From Burkholderia gladioli (lineage in GTDB: Bacteria > Pseudomonadota > Gammaproteobacteria > Burkholderiales > Burkholderiaceae): DNA of 64,000 bases. This document shows, one piece after another, positions 1 through 9,212 of the stretch (the stretch's first letter is position 1; each line of letters starts with the position of its first letter). A model generated the notes under the pieces. That model saw only the letters and a list, made by a program, of their open reading frames with translations, ran no database searches and was not told where the DNA came from. Both the position numbers and the translations under genes were made by a program. The DNA is taken from the NCBI RefSeq assembly GCF_000959725.1, contig NZ_CP009322.1:3100001-3164000 (forward strand). The letters run 5' to 3'.

Positions 1-1087
1 CGTCCAGGCCGCCGAACTGCGCCGGCATTTCGCGGAAATCGTGCTGCCGCTGTGGCGCGGCCCCGGTTTCGACACCGGCATCGGGCTTCCGTTCGAAGCC
101 GTCGCGCCCGACACGCATGCGCCGCTGCCGGTCTCGCGCTTTCGCGCGATGGCCTGCGCGCGGCAGTTGTTCGTGTTCGCCGGAGCAGGCGAGTTGGCGC
201 ACGCGGACGCGCTGTTCGACGGATTGTGCCGTCATTTCCGCGATCCGCGCCACGACGGCTGGTTTTACAGCGTCGACGCGCAAGGCGCGCCGCTCGATCG
301 CAACAAGGATCTCTACACCCACGCCTTCATCGTGTTCGCCTGCGCCGGCTACTTCGCCGCCTCCGGCAACCGTGACGCGCGCCGGCTCGCCGAGCACACC
401 GCCGCGCTGATCGAGGACCGCTTCGCGCCGAGCGCGGGCGAGGCCTGCCTCGATGCCGCGCGCGCCGAGGATTTCTCGCCGCTCGACGGCGGCCCGCTGC
501 AGAACCCGCTGATGCACCTGACCGAAGCCTGGCTCGCCGCCGGCGACGCGTTCGGCGACCGCGCCTTCGACGACGCGTTGCTGCGCACCGCCGGCGCGGT
601 CGAGCGGCACTTCGTCGACGGCGCCACGGGCTGCGTCGCGGAGCTGCCGCTCGGCACGGCCGGCAACCGCTTCGAGCCGGGCCACCAGTTCGAGTGGTAC
701 TACCTGGTCAGCGCGGCCGGCCAGCGGCTCGCCGAGACGAGCCTGCCCGACGCGCTCGAACGCGCCTATGGGTTCGCCGAGCGGCATGGCGTCGATGCGG
801 CGACGGGCGGCGTGTGCGCGGCCACCGACGCGAGCGGCGCCTGTCTCGACGCGACCCAGCGCATCTGGGCACAGACCGAATACCTGCGCGCGCTGGCCAC
901 GCGCGGCGCGCGACCCGGCTCGCCCGATCTCGCGCTGCAGATCGAGCGCTTCGCCGCCCGCTTCCTGCATCCGCGCGGCTGGTACGAGTGCAAGCGCGCG
1001 GACGGCGAGGTATCGCGCGCCGACCTGCCCTCCACCACGCCCTATCATCTGGCGACTGCCTACGCGGCCTTGCCCGGCGCGGCGTAA
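1..1087 (+). CDS. AGE-family epimerase/isomerase, 5' partial
   Basis: The frame is open from base 2 to the stop, so the gene begins upstream of the window. The protein has the (alpha/alpha)6-barrel signatures of the N-acylglucosamine 2-epimerase / mannose isomerase family: KDLYTHAF, QNPLMHLTEA, EPGHQFEWYYL, TQRIWAQTEY and a terminal STTPYHLATAY, with the expected conserved His and Glu/Arg residues. Such enzymes isomerise free or phosphorylated aldoses and ketoses (mannose/fructose) or epimerise GlcNAc in the cytoplasm. The substrate cannot be settled from sequence. About 350 codons are present, so only a short N-terminal piece (roughly 40-60 residues for the family) is missing. The next gene starts 250 bp downstream and is probably transcribed separately. 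Confidence 0.85.
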   Translation, partial: VQAAELRRHFAEIVLPLWRGPGFDTGIGLPFEAVAPDTHAPLPVSRFRAMACARQLFVFAGAGELAHADALFDGLCRHFRDPRHDGWFYSVDAQGAPLDRNKDLYTHAFIVFACAGYFAASGNRDARRLAEHTAALIEDRFAPSAGEACLDAARAEDFSPLDGGPLQNPLMHLTEAWLAAGDAFGDRAFDDALLRTAGAVERHFVDGATGCVAELPLGTAGNRFEPGHQFEWYYLVSAAGQRLAETSLPDALERAYGFAERHGVDAATGGVCAATDASGACLDATQRIWAQTEYLRALATRGARPGSPDLALQIERFAARFLHPRGWYECKRADGEVSRADLPSTTPYHLATAYAALPGAA

Positions 1088-1337
1088 CGACGGCGAACGG
1101 CGGCGGCACACGACAGAGGCAAGACGGCGCCGTTCACGCCGCCTTGCCCCGCCCGTTCGCAAGTCCCATGCCGCCGCCGGCGGCGCCGTCACGCTTTTCG
1201 CCTCGGTCACCGCGACCGTTTCAAGGCTTTCCTCGAATCTCCTTGCTTATCGACCGATCGCTTCCTAGAGTGGAGCGCAGGCAGCCGGCCCCCGTCGGCC
1301 GCGCGGGGCGCGACGCCCCACCAGCGAAGGAAGGTCG

Positions 1338-1784
1338 ATGACGGATATCGTGGATCACGCGCGCGGCGCGCTCCTGGCCCAGCCGTTCAGCATGCTGCTC
1401 GGCACGGAACTCATGACGATGGGCGAGGACGAGGTGGAGCTGTGCCTGCCGATCCGCGACGAGCTCAGGCAACAGCACGGCTTCGTGCACGGCGGCGTGA
1501 TCAGCTACCTCGCCGACAATGCGCTGACCTTCGCGGGCGCGCTCGCGCTGGGCCCGCGCGTGGTCACCGGCGAATACAAGATCAACTACCTGCGCCCGGC
1601 CATGAAGGGCCGCCTGCTGGCGCGCGCCAAGCTGCTGTATGGCGGCCGCAGCCAGGCGACCTGCCAGTGTCACGTGTTCGTGGTGGACGGCAAGGAGGAG
1701 CGGCTGGTGGCCGTCGCGCAGGGCACCATCAACCGGATCAGCGAGGCACGCGAGGCCGACACGGCGCAGGAATCGGCGGCCTGA
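1338..1784 (+). CDS. PaaI-family hotdog-fold thioesterase
   Basis: A 148-residue protein of usual length for the 4HBT/PaaI thioesterase family, which hydrolyses acyl-CoA or hydroxyphenylacetyl-CoA in the cytoplasm. The hotdog signature HGFVHGGVISYLADNAL (about residues 47-63) holds the HGG motif and the catalytic Asp on the long helix, and GEYKINYLRPA is the usual central strand. The start ATG is preceded by GGAAGG at a good distance. A weak promoter-like pair, TTGCTT (1243-1248) and CTAGAG (1265-1270), lies upstream. It is convergent with the racemase gene and ends before a shared terminator. The substrate is unknown; the neighbouring propionate/acyl-CoA genes make a short-chain acyl-CoA clean-up role possible but this is inference. 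Confidence 0.85.
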   Translation: MTDIVDHARGALLAQPFSMLLGTELMTMGEDEVELCLPIRDELRQQHGFVHGGVISYLADNALTFAGALALGPRVVTGEYKINYLRPAMKGRLLARAKLLYGGRSQATCQCHVFVVDGKEERLVAVAQGTINRISEAREADTAQESAA

Positions 1785-1830
1785 GCCGAACTTGCGCGCC
1801 TCGCGACGAGGTGCAAGCATCTGGATGTCA

Positions 1831-1855
1831 AAAGGGACGCGAAAGCGTCCCTTTT
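1831..1855. terminator. Bidirectional intrinsic terminator
   Basis: A perfect 10-bp stem, AAAGGGACGC / GCGTCCCTTT, closes a GAAA loop and is followed by T residues on both strands. It separates two convergent genes, the thioesterase (+) and the last gene of the prp operon (-), whose stop codon is directly adjacent. Confidence 0.9.
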
Positions 1856-2956
1856 TCATTCCTCATCCGAATTCGCGCGCGGCGTCGCTCGAGTCTCGCC
1901 CGCTCCGCCGCCATCGCCAAGCCAGGTGAAACGCGGCGCCACGCGCACGCGCAACGCGCCCTCTCCCGTGGGCGAATAAACCTCGCGCGCGACCAGGTGC
2001 GCGTGCCGCGCGGCCGCCTCGAAATCGAGCACCGGTGCCACGCAGGCATCGCTGCCCTCGAAACGCGCGCACCACGCGGCGGCCGGCTCGCCGGCGAAAT
2101 GCGCGGCGAAGCGCGCCTTCAAGGCCGGCCAGGCGGCGCGCTCGTATTGCGCCTCGACCGTCACGCCGTCGAGCCCGAAGCGCTCCACGAACTGCCGGTA
2201 GAAGGCCGGCTCCAGCGCGGCCAGGCTGACATACGCGCCATCGGCGCAGCGATAGACGGCATAGAACGGCGCATCGTGGAACAGGCTAGCCGCATCGGGC
2301 GTGCCCAACTGGCCGCGCTCGCGCGCCCACAGCGCCAGCGCGCCGAGCATCGCCGCCACGTCGACGATCGCGCCGTCCACCACGCGCCCACGTCCGCTAG
2401 CGCGCGCCGCCAGCAGCGCGCTGACGATGCCGAAGGCCAGGCCCAGCGCGCCGCCCGCATCGCCGATCACGGTCGGCGGGATCACCGGCGGCTCGCCCGG
2501 CTTCACGGCCAGCGCGAGCACGCCCGTCAGCGCGACGTAGTTGAGATCGTGGCCGGCGCGCTCGGCGAGCGGCCCCTGCTGCCCCCAGCCCGTCATGCGC
2601 GCATAAACGAGCGAGGGCCGCCGCGCCGCGCAATCGAACGGCCCGAGCCCGAGCCGCTCCATCACGCCCGGCCGATAGCCCTCGATCAGCACGTCGGCGC
2701 GCGCGACGCGCGCCAGCATCGCCTCGCGCGAAGCCGGCGCCTTCAGGTCGCATTCGATCACGGTCTTGCGCTCGCGCAGCAGGTCGCCATCCTGCCCGCT
2801 CAAACCGGCCGGTCCGCCGACGCGCCCGCCCGGGCGCGCCACCAGCGTGACGCGCGCGCCCAGCGCCGCCAGCATCCAGCCGGCCAGCGGCGCCGGCCCG
2901 AGCCCCTCGAATTCCAGCACCTCGATGCCGTCGAGCGGCAAGCCCGCGTCGTTCAT
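1856..2956 (-). CDS. CaiB/BaiF family, alpha-methylacyl-CoA racemase type
   Basis: A class III CoA-transferase-fold protein of 366 residues. The racemase (AMACR/MCR) signature is visible: His136 in GHDLNY, Asp166 in VIGDAGGAL and Glu249 in ALEPAFY. His to Asp spacing is exactly 30, as in mycobacterial MCR (His126/Asp156). Such enzymes interconvert (2R)- and (2S)-2-methylacyl-CoA, which lets beta-oxidation proceed. The start at 2956 is chosen because AAGGAGGAG lies just upstream; an in-frame start 51 bp earlier would overlap prpF. It is the last gene of the prpB-prpC-acnD-prpF row, 40 bp after prpF. Breakdown of 2-methyl-branched acids releases propionyl-CoA, so the operon position fits. A plain CoA-transferase role is less likely given the triad. 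Confidence 0.82.
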   Translation of the reverse strand: MNDAGLPLDGIEVLEFEGLGPAPLAGWMLAALGARVTLVARPGGRVGGPAGLSGQDGDLLRERKTVIECDLKAPASREAMLARVARADVLIEGYRPGVMERLGLGPFDCAARRPSLVYARMTGWGQQGPLAERAGHDLNYVALTGVLALAVKPGEPPVIPPTVIGDAGGALGLAFGIVSALLAARASGRGRVVDGAIVDVAAMLGALALWARERGQLGTPDAASLFHDAPFYAVYRCADGAYVSLAALEPAFYRQFVERFGLDGVTVEAQYERAAWPALKARFAAHFAGEPAAAWCARFEGSDACVAPVLDFEAAARHAHLVAREVYSPTGEGALRVRVAPRFTWLGDGGGAGETRATPRANSDEE

Positions 2957-2996
2957 GCCCGTCTCCTCCTTCGATCGATCGAGGCCGCGGCGCGGC

Positions 2997-4187
2997 TCAG
3001 AACGCATCTCCCGGCACGCGCACCGCGCCTTCCATCAGCACGCGCGCGCTGCGGCTCATGATCGCCTTGGTGACCACCCATTCGCCGCCGGCCTGGCTGG
3101 CCTGCGCGCCGACGCGCAAGGTGCCCGAGGGATGCCCGAAGCGCACCGCCTCGCGCTCGCCGCCGCCGGCCGCGAGATTGACCAGGGTGCCCGGAATCGC
3201 GGCGGCGGTGCCGATCGCGACGGCCGCGGTGCCCATCATCGCGTGATGCAGCTTGCCCATCGACATCGCGCGCACCAGCAGGTCGACATCCCCGGCCGCC
3301 ACCGGCTTGCCGCTGGAGGCCACATAATCGGCCGGCCGCGCCACGAAGGCGACCTTCGGCGTGTGCTGGCGCTGCGCGATCTCGTCGAGCGAGCGGATCA
3401 GGCCCATGCGCAGCGCGCCATAGGCGCGGATCGTCTCGAAGCGCTGCAGCGCGGCCTCGTCGCCGTTGATCGCGTCCTGCAGCTCGGTACCGGTATAGCC
3501 GATCGCCTCGGCCTCGACGAAGATGGTCGGGATCCCGGCGTTGATCATGGTGGCCTTCAGCGTGCCGATGCCGGGCACCTCCAGGTCGTCCACCAGGTTC
3601 CCGGTCGGGAACATCGCGCCGCCCGCGCCGTCCTCGTCGGCGGCCGGGTCCATGAACTCGAGCTGGACCTCGGCGGCCGGGAAGGTCACGCCGTCGAGTT
3701 CGAAATCGCCGGTCTCCTGCACCTCGCCGTCGCGGATCGGCACGTGCGCGACGATGGTCTTGCCGATATTCGCCTGCCAGATGCGCACCACCGCCACGCC
3801 GTTGTCGGGCACGCGCTCGCGCGCCACCAGCCCGCCCGCGATCGCGAACGGCCCGACCGCCGCGGACAGGTTTCCGCAGTTGCCGCTCCAGTCGATGAAG
3901 GCCTTGTCGATCGCGACCTGGCCGAACAGGTAGTCGACGTCGTGATCGGGCCGCGTGCTCTTCGAGACGATCACGGTCTTGCTGGTACTGGAGGTCGCGC
4001 CGCCCATTCCGTCGGTCTGCTTGCCATAGGGATCGGGGCTGCCGATCACGCGCATCAGCAGGGCGTCGCGCGCCGCTCCCGGCACGCGCGCGACTTCCGG
4101 CAGGTCCTCGAGCCGGAAGAACACGCCCTTGCTGGTGCCGCCGCGCAGGTAGGTGGCGGGAATCCGGATCTGGGGAACGTGTGCCAT
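2997..4187 (-). CDS. prpF: 2-methylaconitate cis-trans isomerase PrpF
   Basis: A 396-residue PrpF protein, full length for the family. PrpF isomerises the 2-methylaconitate made by AcnD into the cis form that aconitase hydrates to 2-methylisocitrate. The N-terminal signature YLRGGTSKGVFF contains the conserved Lys, and GATSSTSKTVIV, NCGNLSAAVGPFAI and HHAMMGTAAVAIGTAAAIPG are typical. The start at 4187 is supported by AGGAAG eight bases upstream and by the usual start of family members (MAHVPQIRIPATYLRGG). It lies 137 bp after acnD, behind an internal terminator, and 40 bp before the racemase gene. Confidence 0.95.
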   Translation of the reverse strand: MAHVPQIRIPATYLRGGTSKGVFFRLEDLPEVARVPGAARDALLMRVIGSPDPYGKQTDGMGGATSSTSKTVIVSKSTRPDHDVDYLFGQVAIDKAFIDWSGNCGNLSAAVGPFAIAGGLVARERVPDNGVAVVRIWQANIGKTIVAHVPIRDGEVQETGDFELDGVTFPAAEVQLEFMDPAADEDGAGGAMFPTGNLVDDLEVPGIGTLKATMINAGIPTIFVEAEAIGYTGTELQDAINGDEAALQRFETIRAYGALRMGLIRSLDEIAQRQHTPKVAFVARPADYVASSGKPVAAGDVDLLVRAMSMGKLHHAMMGTAAVAIGTAAAIPGTLVNLAAGGGEREAVRFGHPSGTLRVGAQASQAGGEWVVTKAIMSRSARVLMEGAVRVPGDAF

Positions 4188-4202
4188 GGTGAATCTTCCT
4201 GA

Positions 4203-4229
4203 AAAAACGAAGGCGGCATGCTTGCCGCC
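4203..4229 (-). terminator. Intercistronic terminator between acnD and prpF
   Basis: Read on the minus strand this is GGCGGCA-AGCA-TGCCGCC followed by TTCGTTTTTTC: a 7-bp GC stem, tetraloop and a T-run. It lies between the acnD stop and the prpF ribosome binding site, so it could lower prpF and racemase expression relative to prpBC-acnD. Confidence 0.6.
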
Positions 4230-4234
4230 CGGAA

Positions 4235-4258
4235 GCATCGCGGCGGCCGCCGCGATGC
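4235..4258. repeat. 24-bp perfect GC palindrome
   Basis: GCATCGCGGCGG (4235-4246) is followed directly by its reverse complement (4247-4258) with no spacer. It lies just upstream of the prpF terminator on the minus strand. It may be an RNA stem that protects the acnD transcript end or a protein site; no function is known. Confidence 0.6.
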
Positions 4259-4324
4259 GCTGTGATGACTGCTCAGGCCGAGCTCATGCGATACCGATGC
4301 CGGCCGCGTGTCAGGCTCATGCCT

Positions 4325-6931
4325 TCACGCCGCCTGCGAGGATTCGAGGAAGTCCTGCGCGAAACGCTGCAGCACGCCGCCCGCCTCGTAGATCGACACC
4401 TCCTCGGCCGTGTCGAGCCGGCAGGTCACGGGCACCTGCAACTGCGTGCCGTTGCGGCGCCGGATCACCAGCGTGAGGTCGGCGCGCGGCTTGCGTTCGC
4501 CGATCACGTCGAAGGTCTCGGTGCCGTCGATGCCGAGCGTGAGCCGGTTCGCGTCGGGCTTGAACTCCAGCGGCAGCACGCCCATCCCGATCAGGTTGGT
4601 GCGGTGGATCCGCTCGAAGCCCTCGGCCACGATCGCCTCCACGCCGGCCAGCCGCACGCCCTTGGCGGCCCAGTCGCGCGAGGAACCCTGGCCGTAGTCG
4701 GCGCCCGCGATCACGATCAGCGGCTGCTTGCGCTCCATGTAGGTCTCGATCGCCTCCCACATCCGCACCACCTTGCCTTCCGGCTCGATGCGCGCGAGCG
4801 AGCCCTTCTTCACGGCGCCGTCCACCACCGCCATCTCGTTGACCAGCGTCGGGTTGGCGAAGGTGGCGCGCTGCGCGGTGAGGTGGTCGCCGCGGTGCGT
4901 CGCGTAGGAATTGAAGTCCTCCTCGGGCACGCCCATCTTCGCCAGGTATTCGCCGGCCGCGCTGTTGGCCAGGATCGCGTTCGAGGGCGAGAGATGATCG
5001 GTGGTGATGTTGTCGCCGAGCACCGCCAGCGCGCGCATCCCGGCGAGCGTGCGCTCGCCCGCCAGGGCGCCTTCCCAATACGGCGGGCGGCGGATGTAGG
5101 TGCTTTGTGCCCGCCAGTCGTAGAGCGGCGGCACGCTGGCGCCGGCCGTGGCGCTGCGCGCGAACATCGGCTCGTAGACGTGGCGGAACTGCTCCGGCTT
5201 GACGCTGGCGGCGACGATCGCGTCAATCTCGGCGTCGTCGGGCCAGATGTCGGCGAGCCGCACCGGCTGGCCCTGGTCGTCGATGCCGAGCACGTCCTTC
5301 TCGATGTCGAAGCGGATCGTGCCGGCGATCGCATAGGCCACCACCAGCGGCGGCGAGGCCAGGAAGGCCTGCTTCGCGTAGGGATGGATGCGGCCGTCGA
5401 AGTTGCGGTTGCCGGACAGCACGGCGGTCGCGTACAGGTCGCGATCGACGATCTCCTGCTGGATGTCGGGGTCGAGCGCGCCCGACATGCCGTTGCAGGT
5501 GGTGCAGGCGAACGCCACGATGCCGAAGCCGAGCGCTTCCAGCTCGGGCAGCAGGCCCGCTTCCTTCAAGTACAGCTCGACCGTCTTCGAGCCGGGCGCG
5601 AGCGAGCTCTTCACCCAGGGCTTGCGCGCGAGGCCGCGCGCGTTGGCGTTGCGCGCCAGCAGGCCCGCCGCGATCACGTTGCGCGGATTGCTGGTGTTGG
5701 TGCAACTGGTGATGGCCGCGATGATCACCGCGCCGTCGGGCATCTGCCCGGCGATGTCCTCGTGCGGCGCGGCGATGCCGCGCTCGGCCAGCTCGCGCGT
5801 CGGCAGCCGCTTGTGCGGGTTCGACGGGCCGGCCATGTTGCGCTCCACGCTCGACAGGTCGAAGCTCAGCGTGCGCTCGTATTGCGCGCCGGCGAGGCTG
5901 TCGGCCCACAGGCCGGCGGTCTTCGCGTAGGTCTCGACCAGCGCCACCTGCTCGTCGCTGCGGCCGGTCAGGCGCAGGTAGTCGAGCGTGCGGGCGTCGA
6001 TGAAGAACATCGCGGCGGTCGCGCCGTATTCGGGCGCCATGTTCGAGATCGTGGCGCGATCGCCCAGCGTGAGGCTGGCCGCGCCGGCGCCGTGGAATTC
6101 GAGGTAGGCGCCCACCACCTTCTGCTTGCGCAGGAACTCGGTCAGCGCGAGCACGATGTCGGTGGCGGTGATGCCGGGCTGGCGCTGGCCGGTCAGCTCG
6201 ACGCCGACGATGTCGGGCAGCCGCATCCAGGAGGCGCGGCCCAGCATCACGTTCTCGGCTTCCAGGCCGCCCACGCCGATCGCGATCACGCCCAGCGCGT
6301 CGACATGCGGCGTGTGGCTGTCGGTGCCCACGCAGGTATCGGGATAGGCCACGCCGTCCTGCGTGCCGATCACCGGCGACATCTTCTCCAGGTTGATCTG
6401 GTGCATGATGCCGTTGCCGGGCGGGATCACGTCGACGTTCTCGAAGGCCGTCTTGGTCCATTCGATGAAGTGGAAGCGGTCCTCGTTGCGGCGATCCTCG
6501 ATCGCGCGGTTCTTGGCGAAGGCATCGGGATCGAAACCGCCGCATTCCACCGCCAGCGAGTGATCGACGATCAGTTGCACCGGCACCACCGGGTTGACCT
6601 TGGCGGGGTCGCCGCCGCCGTCGGCGATCGCGTCGCGCAGGCCGGCGAGATCGACCAGCGCGGTCTGGCCGAGGATGTCGTGGCACACCACGCGCGCCGG
6701 GTACCACGGGAAGTCGGCATCGCGGCGGCGCTCGATCAGCTGGCGCAGCGACGCGTCGAGCCGGTCGGGCTCGCAGCGGCGCACCAGGTTCTCGGCCAGC
6801 ACGCGCGAGGTATAGGGCAGCGTGTCGTAGGCGCCGGGCGCGAGGGCCTCGACGGCGGCACGCGCGTCGAAATAGTCGAGCCCGGTGCCGGGCAGCGGTT
6901 TGCGATGGGCGGTATTCATGTTCTGGGGCAT
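4325..6931 (-). CDS. acnD: Fe/S-dependent 2-methylisocitrate dehydratase AcnD
   Basis: An 868-residue aconitase-superfamily protein matching the AcnD branch, which dehydrates (2S,3S)-2-methylcitrate to 2-methylaconitate in the 2-methylcitrate cycle. The [4Fe-4S] cysteines are in ITSCTNTSNP and ACTTCNGMSG. The swivel domain with GADYGQGSSRDWAAKG is at the C-terminal end. The length agrees with AcnD (about 865). AcnD needs PrpF, which is encoded next. Two starts are possible, 6931 and 6919 (MNTAHRKPLPG); neither has a clear ribosome binding site. It follows prpC by 54 bp, which indicates one transcript. Organisms with this pair lack PrpD, and no prpD is present here. Confidence 0.95.
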   Translation of the reverse strand: MPQNMNTAHRKPLPGTGLDYFDARAAVEALAPGAYDTLPYTSRVLAENLVRRCEPDRLDASLRQLIERRRDADFPWYPARVVCHDILGQTALVDLAGLRDAIADGGGDPAKVNPVVPVQLIVDHSLAVECGGFDPDAFAKNRAIEDRRNEDRFHFIEWTKTAFENVDVIPPGNGIMHQINLEKMSPVIGTQDGVAYPDTCVGTDSHTPHVDALGVIAIGVGGLEAENVMLGRASWMRLPDIVGVELTGQRQPGITATDIVLALTEFLRKQKVVGAYLEFHGAGAASLTLGDRATISNMAPEYGATAAMFFIDARTLDYLRLTGRSDEQVALVETYAKTAGLWADSLAGAQYERTLSFDLSSVERNMAGPSNPHKRLPTRELAERGIAAPHEDIAGQMPDGAVIIAAITSCTNTSNPRNVIAAGLLARNANARGLARKPWVKSSLAPGSKTVELYLKEAGLLPELEALGFGIVAFACTTCNGMSGALDPDIQQEIVDRDLYATAVLSGNRNFDGRIHPYAKQAFLASPPLVVAYAIAGTIRFDIEKDVLGIDDQGQPVRLADIWPDDAEIDAIVAASVKPEQFRHVYEPMFARSATAGASVPPLYDWRAQSTYIRRPPYWEGALAGERTLAGMRALAVLGDNITTDHLSPSNAILANSAAGEYLAKMGVPEEDFNSYATHRGDHLTAQRATFANPTLVNEMAVVDGAVKKGSLARIEPEGKVVRMWEAIETYMERKQPLIVIAGADYGQGSSRDWAAKGVRLAGVEAIVAEGFERIHRTNLIGMGVLPLEFKPDANRLTLGIDGTETFDVIGERKPRADLTLVIRRRNGTQLQVPVTCRLDTAEEVSIYEAGGVLQRFAQDFLESSQAA

Positions 6932-6985
6932 GCGGGGAAATTCACGGGCCAGGGCGGCGGGCGATGCCGGCCGCCCCGGGCGCGC

Positions 6986-8155
6986 TCAGCGCTTCTCGAT
7001 CGAGACGAACTTCAGATCCTCGGGACCCGTGTAGTTCGCGCTCGGGCGGATGATCTTGTTGTCGATGCGCTGCTCGATGATGTGGGCGCTCCAGCCGGAC
7101 GTGCGCGCGATCACGAACAGCGGCGTGAACATCGCGGTCGGCACGCCCATCATCCGGTAGGACACGGCGCTGAACCAGTCGAGGTTCGGGAACATCTTCT
7201 TGGCGTCCCACATCACCGATTCGAGGCGCTCGGCGATCTCGAACAGCTTGGTGTCGCCGGCATCCTTCGAGAGCTTGCGCGCGACTTCCTTGATCACCTT
7301 GTTGCGCGGATCCGAGATCGTGTAGACCGGGTGGCCGAAGCCGATCACCACTTCCTTGTTCTCGACGCGGCGGCGGATGTCGGCCTCGGCCTCGTCGGCG
7401 TCGCGATAGCGGCTCTGGATCTCGAACGCGACCTCGTTGGCGCCGCCGTGCTTCGGGCCGCGCAGCGCGCCGATCGCGCCGGTGATGGCCGAGTAGATGT
7501 CCGAGCCCGTGCCGGCGATCACGCGGCCGGTGAAGGTCGAGGCATTGAACTCGTGCTCGGCGTAGAGGATCAGCGAGATGTGCATCGCGTCGACCCATGC
7601 CTTGGAGGGCGCCTTGCCGTGCAGCAGGTGCAGGAAGTGGCCGCCGATCGAATCGTCGTCGGTCTCGGTCTCGATGCGCCGGCCGTTGTGCGACCAGTGA
7701 TACCAGTACAGCAGCATCGAGCCCAGCGAGGCCATCAGGCGGTCGGCGATATCGCGCGCGCCGGGCAGGTTGTGGTCGTCCTTCTCCGGCAGCACGGTGC
7801 CGAGCACCGACACGCCGGTGCGCATCACGTCCATCGGATGCGCCGAGGCCGGCACCGCCTCGAGCGCCGTCTTCACCGCGGCGGGCAGCCCGCGCATGGC
7901 GCGCAGCTTGGCCTTGTAGGCGGCCAGCTCGGCCAGCGTGGGCAGCTTCTCGTGCACCAGCAGGTAGGCGATTTCCTCGAACTCGCAGGTTTCCGCGACG
8001 TCGAGGATGTCGTAGCCGCGATAGTGCAGGTCGTTGCCGGTGCGGCCCACCGTGCACAGCGCGGTGTTGCCCGCCGCCACGCCCGACAGCGCCACCGACT
8101 TCTTCGGCTTGAAGCCGCCCGCTGCGGCCGGCGCCGCGTCTTTCGTCTCGCTCAT
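6986..8155 (-). CDS. prpC: 2-methylcitrate synthase PrpC
   Basis: A 389-residue citrate synthase-superfamily enzyme that condenses propionyl-CoA with oxaloacetate. The catalytic region is visible in [15 protein letters not shown] (first His), [12 protein letters not shown] (His) and [13 protein letters not shown], with a downstream Asp in the [17 protein letters not shown] block. RGYDI near residue 48 is the family's N-terminal signature. An Ala- and Pro-rich extension of about 17 residues precedes the conserved core. The gene is 42 bp after prpB and 54 bp before acnD, inside the sigma-54-dependent prp operon. Confidence 0.95.
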   Translation of the reverse strand: MSETKDAAPAAAGGFKPKKSVALSGVAAGNTALCTVGRTGNDLHYRGYDILDVAETCEFEEIAYLLVHEKLPTLAELAAYKAKLRAMRGLPAAVKTALEAVPASAHPMDVMRTGVSVLGTVLPEKDDHNLPGARDIADRLMASLGSMLLYWYHWSHNGRRIETETDDDSIGGHFLHLLHGKAPSKAWVDAMHISLILYAEHEFNASTFTGRVIAGTGSDIYSAITGAIGALRGPKHGGANEVAFEIQSRYRDADEAEADIRRRVENKEVVIGFGHPVYTISDPRNKVIKEVARKLSKDAGDTKLFEIAERLESVMWDAKKMFPNLDWFSAVSYRMMGVPTAMFTPLFVIARTSGWSAHIIEQRIDNKIIRPSANYTGPEDLKFVSIEKR

Positions 8156-8197
8156 CGTGATGCTCTCCTGATGGTCTGGTTATCGGTTTGGGCCGGT

Positions 8198-9091
8198 TCA
8201 GCGCTTGCCCTGGCTGAACAGCTCGTCGAGCTTGTCCTCGTAGGCGTGATAGCCGAGGAATTCGTACAGCTCGGCGCGCGTCTGCATGGTCGGCACGGCG
8301 GCCTTCTGCGTGCCGTCGCGGCGCACCGTCTCGTAGAAGTTCAGCGCCGCCTTGTTCATCGCACGATACGCGCCGCAGCAGTAGAGCGCGATATCGACGT
8401 TCACGCCCTTCAGTTCCTCGGTGGTGAACATCGGCGTCGAGCCGAATTCGGTCAGGTTCGCCAGGATCGGCACCTTGACCGCTTGCTTGACGCGCTTGAA
8501 GTCGTCCAGCGTCTTCATCGCCTCGGGGAAGATCATGTCGGCGCCGGCCTCGACATAGGCCACCGCGCGCTCGATCGCCGCGTCCAGGCCCTCGGCGGCG
8601 GCCGCGTCGGTGCGCGCCATGATCACGAACTGGTCGTCGGTGCGCGCGTCGACGGCGGCCTTGATGCGGTCCACCATCTCGTCGATCGGCACGCATTCCT
8701 TGCCCGGGCGATGCCCGCAGCGCTTCTGCCCGACCTGGTCCTCCAGGTGCACCGCCGCCACGCCCGCCTTGATGAAGGAGCGGATGGTGCGCGCGATGTT
8801 GAAGGCGCCGCCCCAGCCGGTGTCGATGTCGACCAGCAGCGGCAGCTGGGTGGCGTTGGTGATGCGGTTCGCGTCGATCAGCACGTCGTCCATGGTGCTG
8901 ATGCCGAGATCGGGAATGCCGAGCGAATTGGCGGCCACCCCGCCGCCCGAAAGGTAGACCGCCTTGAAACCGCTCGCCTCGGCCATCTTGGCCGCGTAAG
9001 CGGTGATCGCGCCGACCACCTGCAGCGGCGACTCGGCCGCCACGGCGGCGCGAAAGCGCGCGCCGGCGCTGGAAAGTTGGGAATTGCCCAT
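8198..9091 (-). CDS. prpB: 2-methylisocitrate lyase PrpB
   Basis: A 297-residue member of the isocitrate lyase/PEP mutase superfamily. It cleaves 2-methylisocitrate to pyruvate and succinate, the last step of the 2-methylcitrate cycle. The active-site loop reads [12 protein letters not shown], and the Mg-binding segment is VDIDTGWGG. The start at 9091 has AGGAGG seven bases upstream; the longer frame to 9136 would overlap the predicted transcript start. It is the first gene of the operon, about 30 nt downstream of the transcript start predicted from the -24/-12 element. Confidence 0.95.
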   Translation of the reverse strand: MGNSQLSSAGARFRAAVAAESPLQVVGAITAYAAKMAEASGFKAVYLSGGGVAANSLGIPDLGISTMDDVLIDANRITNATQLPLLVDIDTGWGGAFNIARTIRSFIKAGVAAVHLEDQVGQKRCGHRPGKECVPIDEMVDRIKAAVDARTDDQFVIMARTDAAAAEGLDAAIERAVAYVEAGADMIFPEAMKTLDDFKRVKQAVKVPILANLTEFGSTPMFTTEELKGVNVDIALYCCGAYRAMNKAALNFYETVRRDGTQKAAVPTMQTRAELYEFLGYHAYEDKLDELFSQGKR

Positions 9092-9131
9092 CGACTGCCT
9101 CCTGACGATTGATCGTTGCCGCGCTGGATCT

Positions 9132-9147
9132 TGCAAGGACCGGGCCA
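9132..9147 (-). promoter_or_regulatory. Sigma-54 (-24/-12) promoter of prpB operon
   Basis: On the minus strand the site reads TGGCCCGGTCCTTGCA. It agrees with the consensus TGGCACG-N4-TTGC and has the invariant GG and GC at the correct 12-bp offset. The predicted transcript start is near 9121. A sigma-54 activator gene (prpR) lies divergently next to it, which supports the call. Confidence 0.85.
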
Positions 9148-9212
9148 GCCGCGCCGGGCGCCGCTAAGCTGCTGATTCGCAATCGAAACGCGATTCGGCG
9201 ATGGCGTCAACT

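Noticed and set aside
4262..9112. A 1616-codon open frame on the plus strand across the prp genes
   Set aside because: It is antisense to prpB, prpC and acnD, rich in His/Arg/Ala/Gly and caused by the GC-biased third positions; no domain is recognisable.
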